A DNA stretch of 64,000 bases from Chryseobacterium sp. Tr-659 (GCF_011752975.1 NZ_VWWP01000006.1:62001-126000); one strand, 5' to 3'; shown: positions 55,211-64,000, counted from the first letter of the stretch. Made by a program: numbers and translations. Notes: generated from the letters alone by a model not told the origin.

Positions 55211-55678
55211 ATGTCTCAAATAACACTATACTGGGAAAAGTTTGCAAAGAGTTTAAAAAATGATTCCTCCAGGCTGCCGGAACTGGCCGGATCTTTTCAT
55301 TTTGGAGGAAAAGAAGATGCTACCTCTATTTCAAAACTGGTCATATCCGGTACCAAGAAAGCGACAGCATCTTTATTGTGGGTTTATGAAGAAGAAAATA
55401 GTCCCATTCCTCAAATTGGAGAATATAATGTGATTACAGATTCTGATGGAAACCCGGTTTGTATTATTCAGACAACTCATATATCCGTTATTCCGTTTAA
55501 TGAAGTGGATCATAAGTTTGCATTTGATTGCGGAGAAGGAGATCAGACACTGAAAAGCTGGCGTGAAATGTATCAGGAATATATACAGTCAGAATGTGAG
55601 CGTATCGGAAGAATTCCTACGTCAGAAATACCACTCGTTTGCGAATATTTTAAAGTAGTATTTACTGAATCTCTGTAA
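55211..55678 (+). CDS. ASCH domain protein
   Basis: A 155-residue cytoplasmic protein of the ASCH family (PUA-like fold), whose members bind or process RNA or modified nucleosides; some small ones hydrolyse N4-acetylcytidine. Visible features are the GTKKATASL helix (about 47-55), GEYNVITDSDGNPVCIIQTT with strands of the barrel, and the conserved DCGEGDQTLKSWREMYQEY region (in parts, about 117-135). The length fits the longer YqfB-unlike type. Its biological role is not settled. Confidence 0.88.
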   Translation: MSQITLYWEKFAKSLKNDSSRLPELAGSFHFGGKEDATSISKLVISGTKKATASLLWVYEEENSPIPQIGEYNVITDSDGNPVCIIQTTHISVIPFNEVDHKFAFDCGEGDQTLKSWREMYQEYIQSECERIGRIPTSEIPLVCEYFKVVFTESL

Positions 55679-55697
55679 ACGTATATTGAAATAAAAC

Positions 55698-55732
55698 AAA
55701 TCCGCTCCCATATATGATGAGAGCGGATTTTT
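55698..55732. terminator. Bidirectional terminator between the ASCH and C1 peptidase genes
   Basis: A perfect 10-bp stem (55698-55707 with 55721-55730) with a 13-base loop, A run before and T run after. Confidence 0.8.
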
Positions 55733-55784
55733 AACAGATTTAAATATCTAAAACTGCCATAATGAAATGACAGGAGTGATGTTC

Positions 55785-56987
55785 TTATAAACCAATATTT
55801 TTAGTAGGTTTCAACTGCTTAAGGATGCTTTTCGGGATCGCATTTTTGTGAACAAGGATCGCTGTTGATTTGTATTCAACATAAGGTCTTGTTACATAAA
55901 GATATCCTGCGAAATCATTCGTTACTCCCCAGGAGTTTTTCACCATATAATATTCTTTGCCGGTCTGGTCTTTTGCCAAACCTACGATATGCATACCGTG
56001 GTCATCCGTGGTAGAAAGATTGTTAAGGGCTTTCTGACGCATGTCTTCAGTAATTGTTTTATCTTTTTTAGGCTCTGTGAACAAAGTCTGCTTGTTGTCT
56101 GCATTAATCTGGTCAAGATCCATATCCGGAACATACGCAACTCCGTTTTTATAAGAGAAATAAGGCTCGGAAACGTCAGTTGCCCAACCTACAGAATATC
56201 CTTTGCCAACAGCATTATCAATAATTGCTGTAAGATCATTCATCGGAACATTCCAGTCAGAATCATGGCTCCAGTTATCAGGAATCGGAACTACAAATTT
56301 CTGATAATATGGATAATCCTTATAAGAAGACAATTCCACATAATCTTCAGGGTTAATTCCCACTACTTCTTTAGCAAATGTTTTTGGAGTATAGTTTTTC
56401 CCTTCATAAGTAAAGTTAGCAGGTACTTTTCCTAAATATTCATCAAGAATTGCATCCACAGAATCCATCCAGTTGTCCGTAAGTTTTCCTTTGGAAGAAG
56501 CCTGAACCAGGCTGTCAAGAACTGGCTTCAGCTTTCCTTGCATTTCCTTGAAGTTGTTTGTAGTCTGCCCGGCTTTTAATCCCGTATAAACATCCTGAGG
56601 AACGGCCCCATACTTTTTGTACATGTTGATTACATCATGAAGTTCACCTCCGTCACCCCAGCTGATGGCTCCATTATTTAAAACATATAATTTCGCTTTA
56701 TCATGATAAGAGTTTCTGGCCGTGAAAATTTCAGCAAGATCTACAGGCTTTTTACCCATCCTCTGCATTTCAGATTCAAGGAAAGAGTTTCCTGAATAAC
56801 TCCAGCAAGTTCCCGAAGAACCCTGATTTTTTACCGAAGTAGCACCAACATCTTTTAACGTTGTGAACTGGAAATTAGCATTTTGTGAGTGGTTGTTTTT
56901 TAACTTGTTGATTAAGTCATCTTGGGCAAACATCATACTTCCTGCAGACAAAACAAAAAGTAATGATGCAATTTTCGCATTTTTCAT
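55785..56987 (-). CDS. Exported C1-family cysteine peptidase (PepC/bleomycin-hydrolase-like)
   Basis: A 400-residue papain-like peptidase with a signal peptide (about 1-22, MMFAQ). The catalytic Cys61 lies in NQGSSGTCWSYSG with its oxyanion Gln a few residues before; His is in DDHGMHIVG and Asn in VKNSWG near the C-terminus. The insertion between Cys and His resembles aminopeptidase C/bleomycin hydrolase. ATG 56987 was chosen because it starts the signal peptide; the open frame upstream passes through intergenic sequence. It is divergent from the ECF sigma gene at 57196. Confidence 0.92.
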   Translation of the reverse strand: MKNAKIASLLFVLSAGSMMFAQDDLINKLKNNHSQNANFQFTTLKDVGATSVKNQGSSGTCWSYSGNSFLESEMQRMGKKPVDLAEIFTARNSYHDKAKLYVLNNGAISWGDGGELHDVINMYKKYGAVPQDVYTGLKAGQTTNNFKEMQGKLKPVLDSLVQASSKGKLTDNWMDSVDAILDEYLGKVPANFTYEGKNYTPKTFAKEVVGINPEDYVELSSYKDYPYYQKFVVPIPDNWSHDSDWNVPMNDLTAIIDNAVGKGYSVGWATDVSEPYFSYKNGVAYVPDMDLDQINADNKQTLFTEPKKDKTITEDMRQKALNNLSTTDDHGMHIVGLAKDQTGKEYYMVKNSWGVTNDFAGYLYVTRPYVEYKSTAILVHKNAIPKSILKQLKPTKNIGL

Positions 56988-57195
56988 TACTATAAAAAGA
57001 TTATTTATATTAATAGTCGTTAATACTAGAGATTTGTTACAAGGGGAAAAGTTAAATTTGAAACGAAAAAAAATTGTTAAAAGTTTAAAAATAGCTAAAA
57101 GACTGATTTGCAAATTTGCTTTTTTATCAAAAAAGTTGATCATGTTTCCAACCCACAGAGAAATTTCCGCATCTATCATAATATAACTCCTGACT

Positions 57196-57717
57196 ATGGA
57201 AAGAGAATTATTATTAGAATGCCAGCGTAGCAACCGCAATGCACAGCGGAAAGTTTACGAGAAAATGGCCAGCAGACTATACTCTGTCTGTAAGCGCTAT
57301 CTGAAAAACGATGAAGATATAGAAGAAGTATTGGCCGATACATTCTATAAAATCTTCACGAAGATCAGCCAGCTTCAGAATCCCGATACCTTTGAAGCCT
57401 GGGCTAAAAAAATTGCAGTGAATGAATGCCTTCAGAAATTAAGAACAAGTAAAGCCTTGTTTATTTCCCTGGAAGAAAACAGCCTGATCAATCCTTCAGA
57501 AGGAAGTACGGAACATATATCTTTTGAAAAAGATATTCTAAACCTTCTGAACTTTCTGCCCGAGGGCTGCAGGGCGATCTTTAATCTTTTCGCGATTGAA
57601 GGATATCCTCATAAAGAGATTGCTACGATGCTTTCTATTAGTGAAGGGACATCAAAATCCCAGCTCAATTTTGCTCGGAAAAAACTACAGGAACTTTTAG
57701 TGAATCAAAACATTTAA
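57196..57717 (+). CDS. ECF RNA polymerase sigma factor of the vWA-plug locus
   Basis: A 173-residue ECF sigma factor. Region 2 is visible at about 22-85 (DIEEVLADTFYKIFTKISQL) and region 4 at about 115-165 (LPEGCRAIFNLFAIEGYPHKEIA, in parts, then SISEGTSKSQLNFARKKL). It lies 12 bases before the vWA fusion gene, whose N-terminus looks like a membrane-anchored anti-sigma region, so that protein is the likely partner. No FecR homologue is adjacent. Confidence 0.93.
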   Translation: MERELLLECQRSNRNAQRKVYEKMASRLYSVCKRYLKNDEDIEEVLADTFYKIFTKISQLQNPDTFEAWAKKIAVNECLQKLRTSKALFISLEENSLINPSEGSTEHISFEKDILNLLNFLPEGCRAIFNLFAIEGYPHKEIATMLSISEGTSKSQLNFARKKLQELLVNQNI

Positions 57718-57729
57718 ACTTTTACAACA

Positions 57730-60195
57730 ATGGAAAATAATCATATAGATCAACAATTCAATGAAGCTTCTAAGCTTTCAGAAGAGCCAGCTGTTTTTCA
57801 TGGTTTTGAAAAAGTATGGGGAAAAATTGAAGAAAAATTAGATCAAAAGCAAGAGAAAAAGAGAACAATCCCTCTTTGGCTGCCTTATGGGATTGCGGCA
57901 AGTCTCGTCATTGGTTTGGGAGCTTTTTATTTTATGAATAAAAATGAAACGGCACAGCCTTTAAAGCCTGTAATCGTTGAGAATACAACTACAAGAGGTC
58001 CGGTTACCCGATCAGAGATTGCAGAAATAGACAGCTTAACGAAAAAAAATATTCAGAAAGAGAAAAAAATTGATAAACCAGTAGAAAACCTTGCCATCCA
58101 TAAAGTTCCTGCACCTGTTGTATATTCTACTGTGGTTCCGTCTCCACTTCATACCTCAGCATCTGATGATGTAATGCCGGATCAGAAACGTCAGACAACA
58201 ATAACGGGGAATATGAATGACACTTTTACTGAAAAAAGATTTTCAGGTCAGCGTAAAGATACCAATACCGTTAAAAATATTGAAGAAGTTGTAGTAACTG
58301 CCTTAGGATATAAAAGAAAAGAGATTTCTGTTACAGGGTCATCAACAGTGGTAAGCTCACAGAATATTGCACCACAGACTACCGGTTATTCTGCATTGCA
58401 AGGGACTGCGGCTGGAATACAGATTTCATCAGATAAGAGAAGAAAAAGAGAAATTAAAAAGACATTTGATAATATAAACCCTGGCTATCTAAGCAATAAT
58501 CAGATCATGATCAGAGGAGCCGCTACTGTTAACCCGGGGAACCAGCCATTATACGTCATTAACGGGGAAGTACGAAATGGAGAGTACCTCAGTGCTTTAG
58601 ATCCCAACAAGATTGAAAGTATCAATGTCTTAAAAGGTACATCTGCTGCTGCAATTTTCGGAAGCAGAGCAATGAATGGCGTAGTTGTAGTGATGACGAA
58701 AGACCTTTCAAGAAAAGAAAGAAAAAGATTGGAAAAACTTGAGAAAGAGATTGGTAAAGAGAAACAGATTTCAGCAGTACCTAATAATGAAAGCTATGAT
58801 GATTTTGTTGAAAATCCGTTTGAATTAACAAGAAGCCAGCCTTTGTCTACATTTTCAATCGATGTGGATAATGCTTCCTATTCCAATGTCAGAAGAATGA
58901 TCAATAACGGACAGGTGGTTGATAAAAATGCAGTAAGAATTGAAGAAATGGTTAATTATTTTAAGTATGATTATCCGCAGCCTAAAAATGGAGAACCATT
59001 CTCAATCAGTACGGAATACAATGATGCCCCATGGAATCCGAACCATAAACTGCTTAAAATAGGACTTCAGGGAAAAAATATTCCTGTAGATCAATTACCC
59101 GCATCCAACCTCATCTTCCTTATCGATGTTTCAGGCTCAATGAATGAAGAAAATAAATTACCATTGTTGAAATCTTCCTTTAAAGTTTTACTGGATCAGC
59201 TAAGATCAAAAGATAAAGTAGGAATTGTTGTATATGCCGGAAGTGCCGGAATGGTATTGCCCCCAACTTCAGCAGGGGAAAAAGATAAGATAATAGAAGC
59301 GCTGGATCGTTTGCAGGCAGGAGGAAGTACAGCAGGAGGTGCTGGCATTGAACTGGCCTATAAACTGGCACAGGAAAATTTTGTGAAAGATGGAAATAAC
59401 CGTGTCATTATTGCAACAGACGGGGATTTCAATGTAGGAATGTCTTCAACCTCAGATCTTAAAACCTTAATTGAAGATAAAAGAAAATCCGGGGTTTTCT
59501 TAACCTGCTTAGGTTTCGGAATGGGAAATTATAAAGACAATACGCTGGAAACCCTTGCTGATAAAGGAAACGGGAATTATGCTTATATCGATAATATGCA
59601 GGAGGCGAATAAGTTTTTGGGGAAAGAATTTGCAGGAAGTATGTATGCGATTGCCAAAGATGTAAAGATTCAGATCGAGTTTAACCCTGAATATGTAAAA
59701 TCTTACCGACTGATTGGTTATGAAAACAGAAAACTTAAAAATGAAGACTTTGCAAATGATAAAATAGATGCCGGAGAATTAGGAAGCGGACATACTGTTA
59801 CTGCATTGTACGAGATTATTCCGGCCAATGTAAAATCAGAATTTCTTCCGAAAGACAGTGATCTGAAATATACACAGAATACCACTTCAAAAGAATTTGG
59901 AGATGAACTGGCAACCATAAAATTCAGATACAAAAAACCGGATGGACATAAAAGCCGTGAGATGAGTCAGACTGTGAAAAATGTTGATAACAGAATCACT
60001 TCAGCAAGTCCTGATTTTAAATTTGCCTCTTCAGTTGCATGGTTCGGGTTGGTTGTAAGAAACTCGGAACTGATTAAGAAAAAAGATCTTTCTGATGTTG
60101 AAAATCTTTCCAGACAAGGTAAAAGCAAGGATGAAGAAGGATACCGTTCAGAATTTATCAGACTGATAGAGACCTACAAAACAATTCAAAAGTAA
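57730..60195 (+). CDS. Fusion of membrane anchor, TonB-receptor-like plug and von Willebrand A domain
   Basis: An 821-residue protein with four parts. Residues 1-45 are charged and cytoplasmic with an anti-sigma-like FEKVWGKIEEKL; a membrane helix spans about 50-70; a Thr/Pro/Lys linker follows. Residues about 186-325 match a SusC/TonB-receptor plug (EEVVVTALGYKRKEIS, LQGTAAGIQISS, QPLYVINGEVRNG, IFGSRAMNGVVVVMTK). From about 350 it is YfbK-like: an N-terminal vWA-associated domain, a vWA domain with MIDAS DVSGSMNEE at Asp466, and a DUF3520-like tail. It should face the periplasm. It follows its sigma factor by 12 bases and ends at a terminator. The plug inside a vWA protein is the odd feature. 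Confidence 0.88.
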   Translation: MENNHIDQQFNEASKLSEEPAVFHGFEKVWGKIEEKLDQKQEKKRTIPLWLPYGIAASLVIGLGAFYFMNKNETAQPLKPVIVENTTTRGPVTRSEIAEIDSLTKKNIQKEKKIDKPVENLAIHKVPAPVVYSTVVPSPLHTSASDDVMPDQKRQTTITGNMNDTFTEKRFSGQRKDTNTVKNIEEVVVTALGYKRKEISVTGSSTVVSSQNIAPQTTGYSALQGTAAGIQISSDKRRKREIKKTFDNINPGYLSNNQIMIRGAATVNPGNQPLYVINGEVRNGEYLSALDPNKIESINVLKGTSAAAIFGSRAMNGVVVVMTKDLSRKERKRLEKLEKEIGKEKQISAVPNNESYDDFVENPFELTRSQPLSTFSIDVDNASYSNVRRMINNGQVVDKNAVRIEEMVNYFKYDYPQPKNGEPFSISTEYNDAPWNPNHKLLKIGLQGKNIPVDQLPASNLIFLIDVSGSMNEENKLPLLKSSFKVLLDQLRSKDKVGIVVYAGSAGMVLPPTSAGEKDKIIEALDRLQAGGSTAGGAGIELAYKLAQENFVKDGNNRVIIATDGDFNVGMSSTSDLKTLIEDKRKSGVFLTCLGFGMGNYKDNTLETLADKGNGNYAYIDNMQEANKFLGKEFAGSMYAIAKDVKIQIEFNPEYVKSYRLIGYENRKLKNEDFANDKIDAGELGSGHTVTALYEIIPANVKSEFLPKDSDLKYTQNTTSKEFGDELATIKFRYKKPDGHKSREMSQTVKNVDNRITSASPDFKFASSVAWFGLVVRNSELIKKKDLSDVENLSRQGKSKDEEGYRSEFIRLIETYKTIQK

Positions 60196-60200
60196 ATTTT

Positions 60201-60234
60201 AAAAAAAGAAATTTCCCCGGAAATTTCTTTTTTT
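60201..60234 (+). terminator. Terminator between the vWA fusion gene and the barrel gene
   Basis: A perfect 12-bp stem (60205-60216 with 60219-60230) is followed by a run of T to 60234. Only 26 bases separate it from the next start codon, leaving no room for a full promoter. Confidence 0.82.
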
Positions 60235-60260
60235 ATATTTTTAAAGCATACTAATCACCG

Positions 60261-63029
60261 ATGAGAAAGAATTATTTGCTGTTGCTGCCGTTTACCATCA
60301 CCTTATTAAAGGCACAAAATTCAAAATTATATTATTCCGGAACATTTTTAACACCTAAAAATAAACCTCAGAACTTTTTAAAAATTTATAATAAAAGCAG
60401 TGGTATTTATGAACTTACTGATGAAAAAGGATTTGCCATTATTGCTGCTCAGCCTTACGATACTCTGACGTGGAATAACGGGAAGAATATTGAAATAGTT
60501 GCTTCTTTTCAATTGAAAGAACTCAAGACCATATTGGAAAGCCAGACAGAAAAAAAAGAAGTTAAAAATATCTACAGTAAAACTTATGACAGCCTGGTTG
60601 CAAAAGAGACAAAAGATGAATTCAGTATTGAAAAATCTAAAACCGTTTTAAGTGAAGGCTACGACATTAACTTCAATGAAGTAAGGAAGCTGAAACAAAG
60701 AAATGAGAATACTTATAAGCTAAAAAGCCTCAATCAGATCACATTATTGCTGAACGGAAGTTTTACAACTTCTTTTGATGTGAAAAGCCGAAATTCTATT
60801 CCGGAAACTCAAAGTAAATATGTACAGGGAAGATCAGAAAACGGAAACCTTTTCTGGAAAGGGCCTGAAACAAACGAAATGTTCAGTTTCGGACCGGATA
60901 TTTCCACATTGGGATTTACCGGTATCCCTTATGAATATGATCAGAATGGAAAATTAATACCGTGGGTTAATGGGCTTCAACGGGCACAACCATATAATAA
61001 CAACCTTTTTAAAACCACCGTTGGATATAATAATCAGCTCAATGTAAATGCATTTATTAAAGAAGGTTACCAGGAAAGAATCCGCCTATCATTAGATCTG
61101 GGACAACAGAAGAACCAGATGTATTTTATAGATCAGTTTGATATAGCCAATACTTTTAAGACAAGGCTAAATACAAATTTCGGAGGATATTCCGTAAACC
61201 TTGCATTTAATTATGAAGAAGATAAAGCTACCAATACCAACAGGGCAGGGCTTTTCAACAGAGTTTATCAGAATTCCCTGCTGACTCCGGTTTCCTTTTC
61301 CAATGAACAGCAGATATTCCTGAGTAATGGTTCACAGAGAAGTTACAGCCAATATGCAGATAATCCTTCTTTCCTTTTTATGCAGGATGATAAATACCGG
61401 TATCAAAGAAATCAAAGGCAGTTTAGCCTTAGCGCATCTAAAACATGGAGGAAATTTAAGCTGGATATCAACCAATCCTATGAAAATGACAGAATTCGGA
61501 ATGTAGACAGCTATAAACCCTCTACCTATGGCTTCAGCAGCGGAATATTGAATGAAAGAACCCAGACCAACAGTTTGTATCACTCCAATATATTGGGAAT
61601 TTATACATTGGGAGACTATAATTTTAAAAATGCTTTCAGTCTTAATTTTATTTTAAACGACAGGAAATCGGATGTTTATAATAGTTTGACCCATCGTCAA
61701 TACCTTTATCAGAGAACATCTCAGGATCATATTTTTAATTATAATATGGAAATTCGTGATTATGATTTTGAGGCCGGGTTCAATCTCGGAAACTCGTTTT
61801 ATATTTCCAATACGTCTCGTCTGAACAATTATTGGCTTCCGAAAGCGAATGCCTATTTGAAATTCAATGATATCTTTAACTGGATAAATTACAATTTTAA
61901 ATTAGTGGGAAGTTATACTCAGTTAAGCTCTGAACCCGAGATTACAAGATCATACGCTTCATATGCCGCTACATTGCTAAATGCTGAAAATTACAATCAA
62001 TATTTTCCCGTACAGGAAGCTGAAAGTTTCAGAAATCTTCTCAATATCAACACCAGGGAATGGAAAGTGGGCGGTAAATTAAGTTTCAGCTATGATATCA
62101 GTGTAGAAGGAGAGTATTTCAACAAAAAAATTACAGATGATCTATTTCCTGTGTTTGAAAATAATGAGTTGAGGCTAAAGAATATGGCAGATCATACCTA
62201 CAGCGGCTATGAGTTTACCTTTATCTATGACAGAGTCCGGCTTGGATATGATTTCTATATGAACAACAGGATTTCATTTTTTAAATACAGAGATCTGGTG
62301 GATAGGGTTGCTCCGGGATATCAGAACCAGGCGATTGCAGGGTTTAAAGATATTCATAAAACACTGGCTGAAGGGCAGGTTCTTGGAGTCATAACCGGAA
62401 GCTATTTTGAAAGAAATACAGAGGGACAATTGATTATTGATGAATTCGGATTCCCTAAAAAAGCAGCGGGAAAGAAGATTATTGCAGATCCTACACCGGA
62501 TTTTGTGATGAAATTCAATCACAATTTTGTATATAAAAACCTTTCCTTAGACATCAACTGGGAATGGAAAAAAGGAGGCCAGCTCTGGAACGGAACACAA
62601 GCCGTTCTCGATTATTATGGCCGTTCTTATGACTCAGGAGAAGAAAGAAATATCCGGAATTATGTTTTTCAGGGAGTGCAGGCTAATGGAAATGTCAATC
62701 AGATTCCCGTAGATTTCTATGATCCTAACCGGAATGTTCTTGAAAACAGATGGGCGAGATATGGTTTTGCCGGCGTAGCTGAAAATTATGTCCAGAAATC
62801 AGATTATGTGAGGATTAATAATATCGCATTGTCTGCTAACTTTCCTGTCAACTATGGCAAGCAGAGAATAAAACTTACTTTTTATGTGAATAATATTCTG
62901 CTTTGGCAGGCCAGTAAGGGAGCAGATCCCAATCAGAATTTTTATGATATGGATAATGGAAGAGGTCTTGATTTTTTCAATCTTCCATCCTTTAAAACAT
63001 TCGGCTGCATTGTTTCATTCAAATTTTAA
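60261..63029 (+). CDS. SusC/RagA-like outer membrane barrel lacking a recognisable plug
   Basis: A 922-residue outer-membrane protein. The signal peptide ends near residue 19 (LLKAQ). Residues about 20-95 look like a carboxypeptidase-regulatory beta-sandwich, and about 95-150 are a charged linker. The barrel then begins (NQITLLLNGSFTTSFDV) with the SusC-like entry SKYVQGRSENG and FSFGPDISTLGFTGIPYEYD, and ends with a typical strand and FKTFGCIVSFKF. The VDG-type plug motifs expected between linker and barrel are missing. A plug-like domain is instead found in the gene upstream. No SusD follows. A stand-alone channel without plug is the alternative. Confidence 0.82.
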   Translation: MRKNYLLLLPFTITLLKAQNSKLYYSGTFLTPKNKPQNFLKIYNKSSGIYELTDEKGFAIIAAQPYDTLTWNNGKNIEIVASFQLKELKTILESQTEKKEVKNIYSKTYDSLVAKETKDEFSIEKSKTVLSEGYDINFNEVRKLKQRNENTYKLKSLNQITLLLNGSFTTSFDVKSRNSIPETQSKYVQGRSENGNLFWKGPETNEMFSFGPDISTLGFTGIPYEYDQNGKLIPWVNGLQRAQPYNNNLFKTTVGYNNQLNVNAFIKEGYQERIRLSLDLGQQKNQMYFIDQFDIANTFKTRLNTNFGGYSVNLAFNYEEDKATNTNRAGLFNRVYQNSLLTPVSFSNEQQIFLSNGSQRSYSQYADNPSFLFMQDDKYRYQRNQRQFSLSASKTWRKFKLDINQSYENDRIRNVDSYKPSTYGFSSGILNERTQTNSLYHSNILGIYTLGDYNFKNAFSLNFILNDRKSDVYNSLTHRQYLYQRTSQDHIFNYNMEIRDYDFEAGFNLGNSFYISNTSRLNNYWLPKANAYLKFNDIFNWINYNFKLVGSYTQLSSEPEITRSYASYAATLLNAENYNQYFPVQEAESFRNLLNINTREWKVGGKLSFSYDISVEGEYFNKKITDDLFPVFENNELRLKNMADHTYSGYEFTFIYDRVRLGYDFYMNNRISFFKYRDLVDRVAPGYQNQAIAGFKDIHKTLAEGQVLGVITGSYFERNTEGQLIIDEFGFPKKAAGKKIIADPTPDFVMKFNHNFVYKNLSLDINWEWKKGGQLWNGTQAVLDYYGRSYDSGEERNIRNYVFQGVQANGNVNQIPVDFYDPNRNVLENRWARYGFAGVAENYVQKSDYVRINNIALSANFPVNYGKQRIKLTFYVNNILLWQASKGADPNQNFYDMDNGRGLDFFNLPSFKTFGCIVSFKF

Positions 63030-63032
63030 CCT

Positions 63033-64000
63033 ATGAATCTCAGATTTAAATTATATATCTTCCTGCTAAGCTTAGTGCTTTCAACTGTTTTGATGAAAGC
63101 ACAACATTCATTTCAGAATTTCGAAAAAGAAAAAACATACATTCAGACCAACCATGTTTTCTATAAACCGGGCGAAGAAATGTATTTTAAAATATACGTG
63201 ATAAAAGGCAGGGATAACCTTCCGGCAGAGGACAGCAGAGTTGTTAATTTTGAAATCACAGATCCAAGCGGAAGTGTTTTAATAAAATCAAAATATGAAG
63301 TTATTAATGGATATGCCATCGGAAGTTTCCATTTTGGAGAAGATATGAAAGGGGGAATTTATAAGATCAGGGCCTTTACCAACTGGATGCAGAACGAAGA
63401 GGGAAAGAATGTTTTTGAAAAAGAAATTACGCTGCAGAAAATTGTATCACCAAGAATTTTAATGAAGCTCGATTTTCCTAAAAAAGGGTACGGCCCCGGA
63501 GATGAGGTGACCGCAGAATTTTCAATGCGAAGCCTGAGCAGCCTGCCTATTCCTTTTTATGAAGGAGATTATACAACCATGAACAATGGAGAAACATTTT
63601 CAGAAGGAAAGCTGACCACAGATAAGGAAGGAAAAGCACTTTTGAAATTTAAACTTCCGCAAACACTCAAATCTTCTGATGCCCTTTTAAATATAAAGGT
63701 CAGCTTTGATGGATTTACAGAATCTGTCTCAAGGAATATTCCGGTTGTTCTGAATAATCTTGATGTTAAATTGATGCCTGAAGGAGGAACTTTTATTAAT
63801 GATACAGAACAGAATATTGCTTTTAAAATTCTGGATGAATTTGAAAGACCGGTTGATGCCGTTCTGGGAATTTACAATCAGAATCACCAGAAAATAAAAG
63901 AAGTTTCCGCTTTTAATTTTGGAATGGGAAGCTTTGTCTTTACCCCAAAAAGTGGAGAAAATTATTATGCAAAAGTTTTGAAACCTGAGAATATCACTCA
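63033..64000 (+). CDS. Macroglobulin (MG2)-domain protein, N-terminal part (cut by window end)
   Basis: The frame is open from ATG 63033, three bases after the barrel gene stop, to the window end: 322 residues without a stop. A signal peptide ends near residue 24 (LMKAQ). IQTNHVFYKPGEEMYFKIYV and KGGIYKIRAFTNWM are typical of the MG2 domain of alpha-2-macroglobulin-like proteins, and a second macroglobulin-like beta domain starts around 145 (LDFPKKGYGPGDEVTAEF, in parts). In Bacteroidetes, such proteins can continue into a TonB-receptor-like plug domain; whether this one does lies outside the window. It shares the transcript with the barrel gene. Confidence 0.85.
   Translation, partial: MNLRFKLYIFLLSLVLSTVLMKAQHSFQNFEKEKTYIQTNHVFYKPGEEMYFKIYVIKGRDNLPAEDSRVVNFEITDPSGSVLIKSKYEVINGYAIGSFHFGEDMKGGIYKIRAFTNWMQNEEGKNVFEKEITLQKIVSPRILMKLDFPKKGYGPGDEVTAEFSMRSLSSLPIPFYEGDYTTMNNGETFSEGKLTTDKEGKALLKFKLPQTLKSSDALLNIKVSFDGFTESVSRNIPVVLNNLDVKLMPEGGTFINDTEQNIAFKILDEFERPVDAVLGIYNQNHQKIKEVSAFNFGMGSFVFTPKSGENYYAKVLKPENIT

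Noticed and set aside
60201-60234. A simple intergenic palindrome without terminator role
   Set aside because: The 12-bp stem and adjoining T run meet the criteria of an intrinsic terminator, so it was kept as one.

Overview
The window reads as chromosome of a low-GC Flavobacteriia, most likely Chryseobacterium or a close relative such as Elizabethkingia. The sequence supports this with SusC/SusD pairs, a type IX secretion (T9SS) type A sorting tail, a fused branched-chain 2-oxoacid E1, a GH109-type enzyme of the kind known from Elizabethkingia, double-glycine 'bacteriocin-like' peptides, and many promoters with the Bacteroidetes -7 element TAnnTTTG. No complete mobile element, rRNA, intact tRNA or CRISPR array is visible.

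Layout. 1-3.7 kb: end of an RND efflux pump with its TolC-like partner and a DUF2652 protein. 4.1-8.8 kb: an outer-membrane beta-barrel protein converging on a GH3 beta-glucosidase. 9.1-13 kb: a minus-strand operon eamA-metN-metI-metQ behind a Met-rich leader ORF and a strong terminator, which looks like a translation-coupled attenuator. 13.2-19.3 kb: SDR/MarR pair, an isolated M17 N-domain protein, topoisomerase III, a 3' tRNA fragment, a Tyr-rich secreted protein, a thioesterase and a small membrane protein. 19.5-27.4 kb: a complete ECF sigma/FecR/SusC/SusD locus ending in two glycerophosphodiester phosphodiesterases, probably for import and cleavage of glycerophosphodiesters. 27.5-37.6 kb: a T9SS cargo protein, an S9 peptidase, a DNA glycosylase, a three-gene minus-strand amino-sugar operon (GH109-like, nucleotidyltransferase, sugar kinase), an M61 peptidase, an AIM24 protein and a frameshifted small gene.

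37.7-45.9 kb is core metabolism: queA, rlmN, a sterol-desaturase-like hydroxylase, a beta-propeller-like protein, a polyprenyl synthetase and a fused E1 dehydrogenase. 46-53 kb is a strikingly A+T-rich accessory block. Four tightly packed secreted proteins share an N-terminal 'GINT...P...LD' module, and the last carries an intact polysaccharide lyase family 8 (PL8) active site. 53.1-57 kb holds an HxlR/old-yellow-enzyme pair with an array of GTTAC operators, a double-glycine peptide, an ASCH protein and a C1 peptidase.

57.2 kb to the end is the most unusual region. An ECF sigma factor is followed by a protein fusing a membrane-anchored head, a TonB-receptor-like plug and a von Willebrand A domain. 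Next comes a SusC-like barrel that appears to lack a plug, then a truncated macroglobulin-like (MG2) protein. Together they suggest a split outer-membrane machine with its own sigma factor.

All family calls come from reading motifs and architecture; no database search was run.
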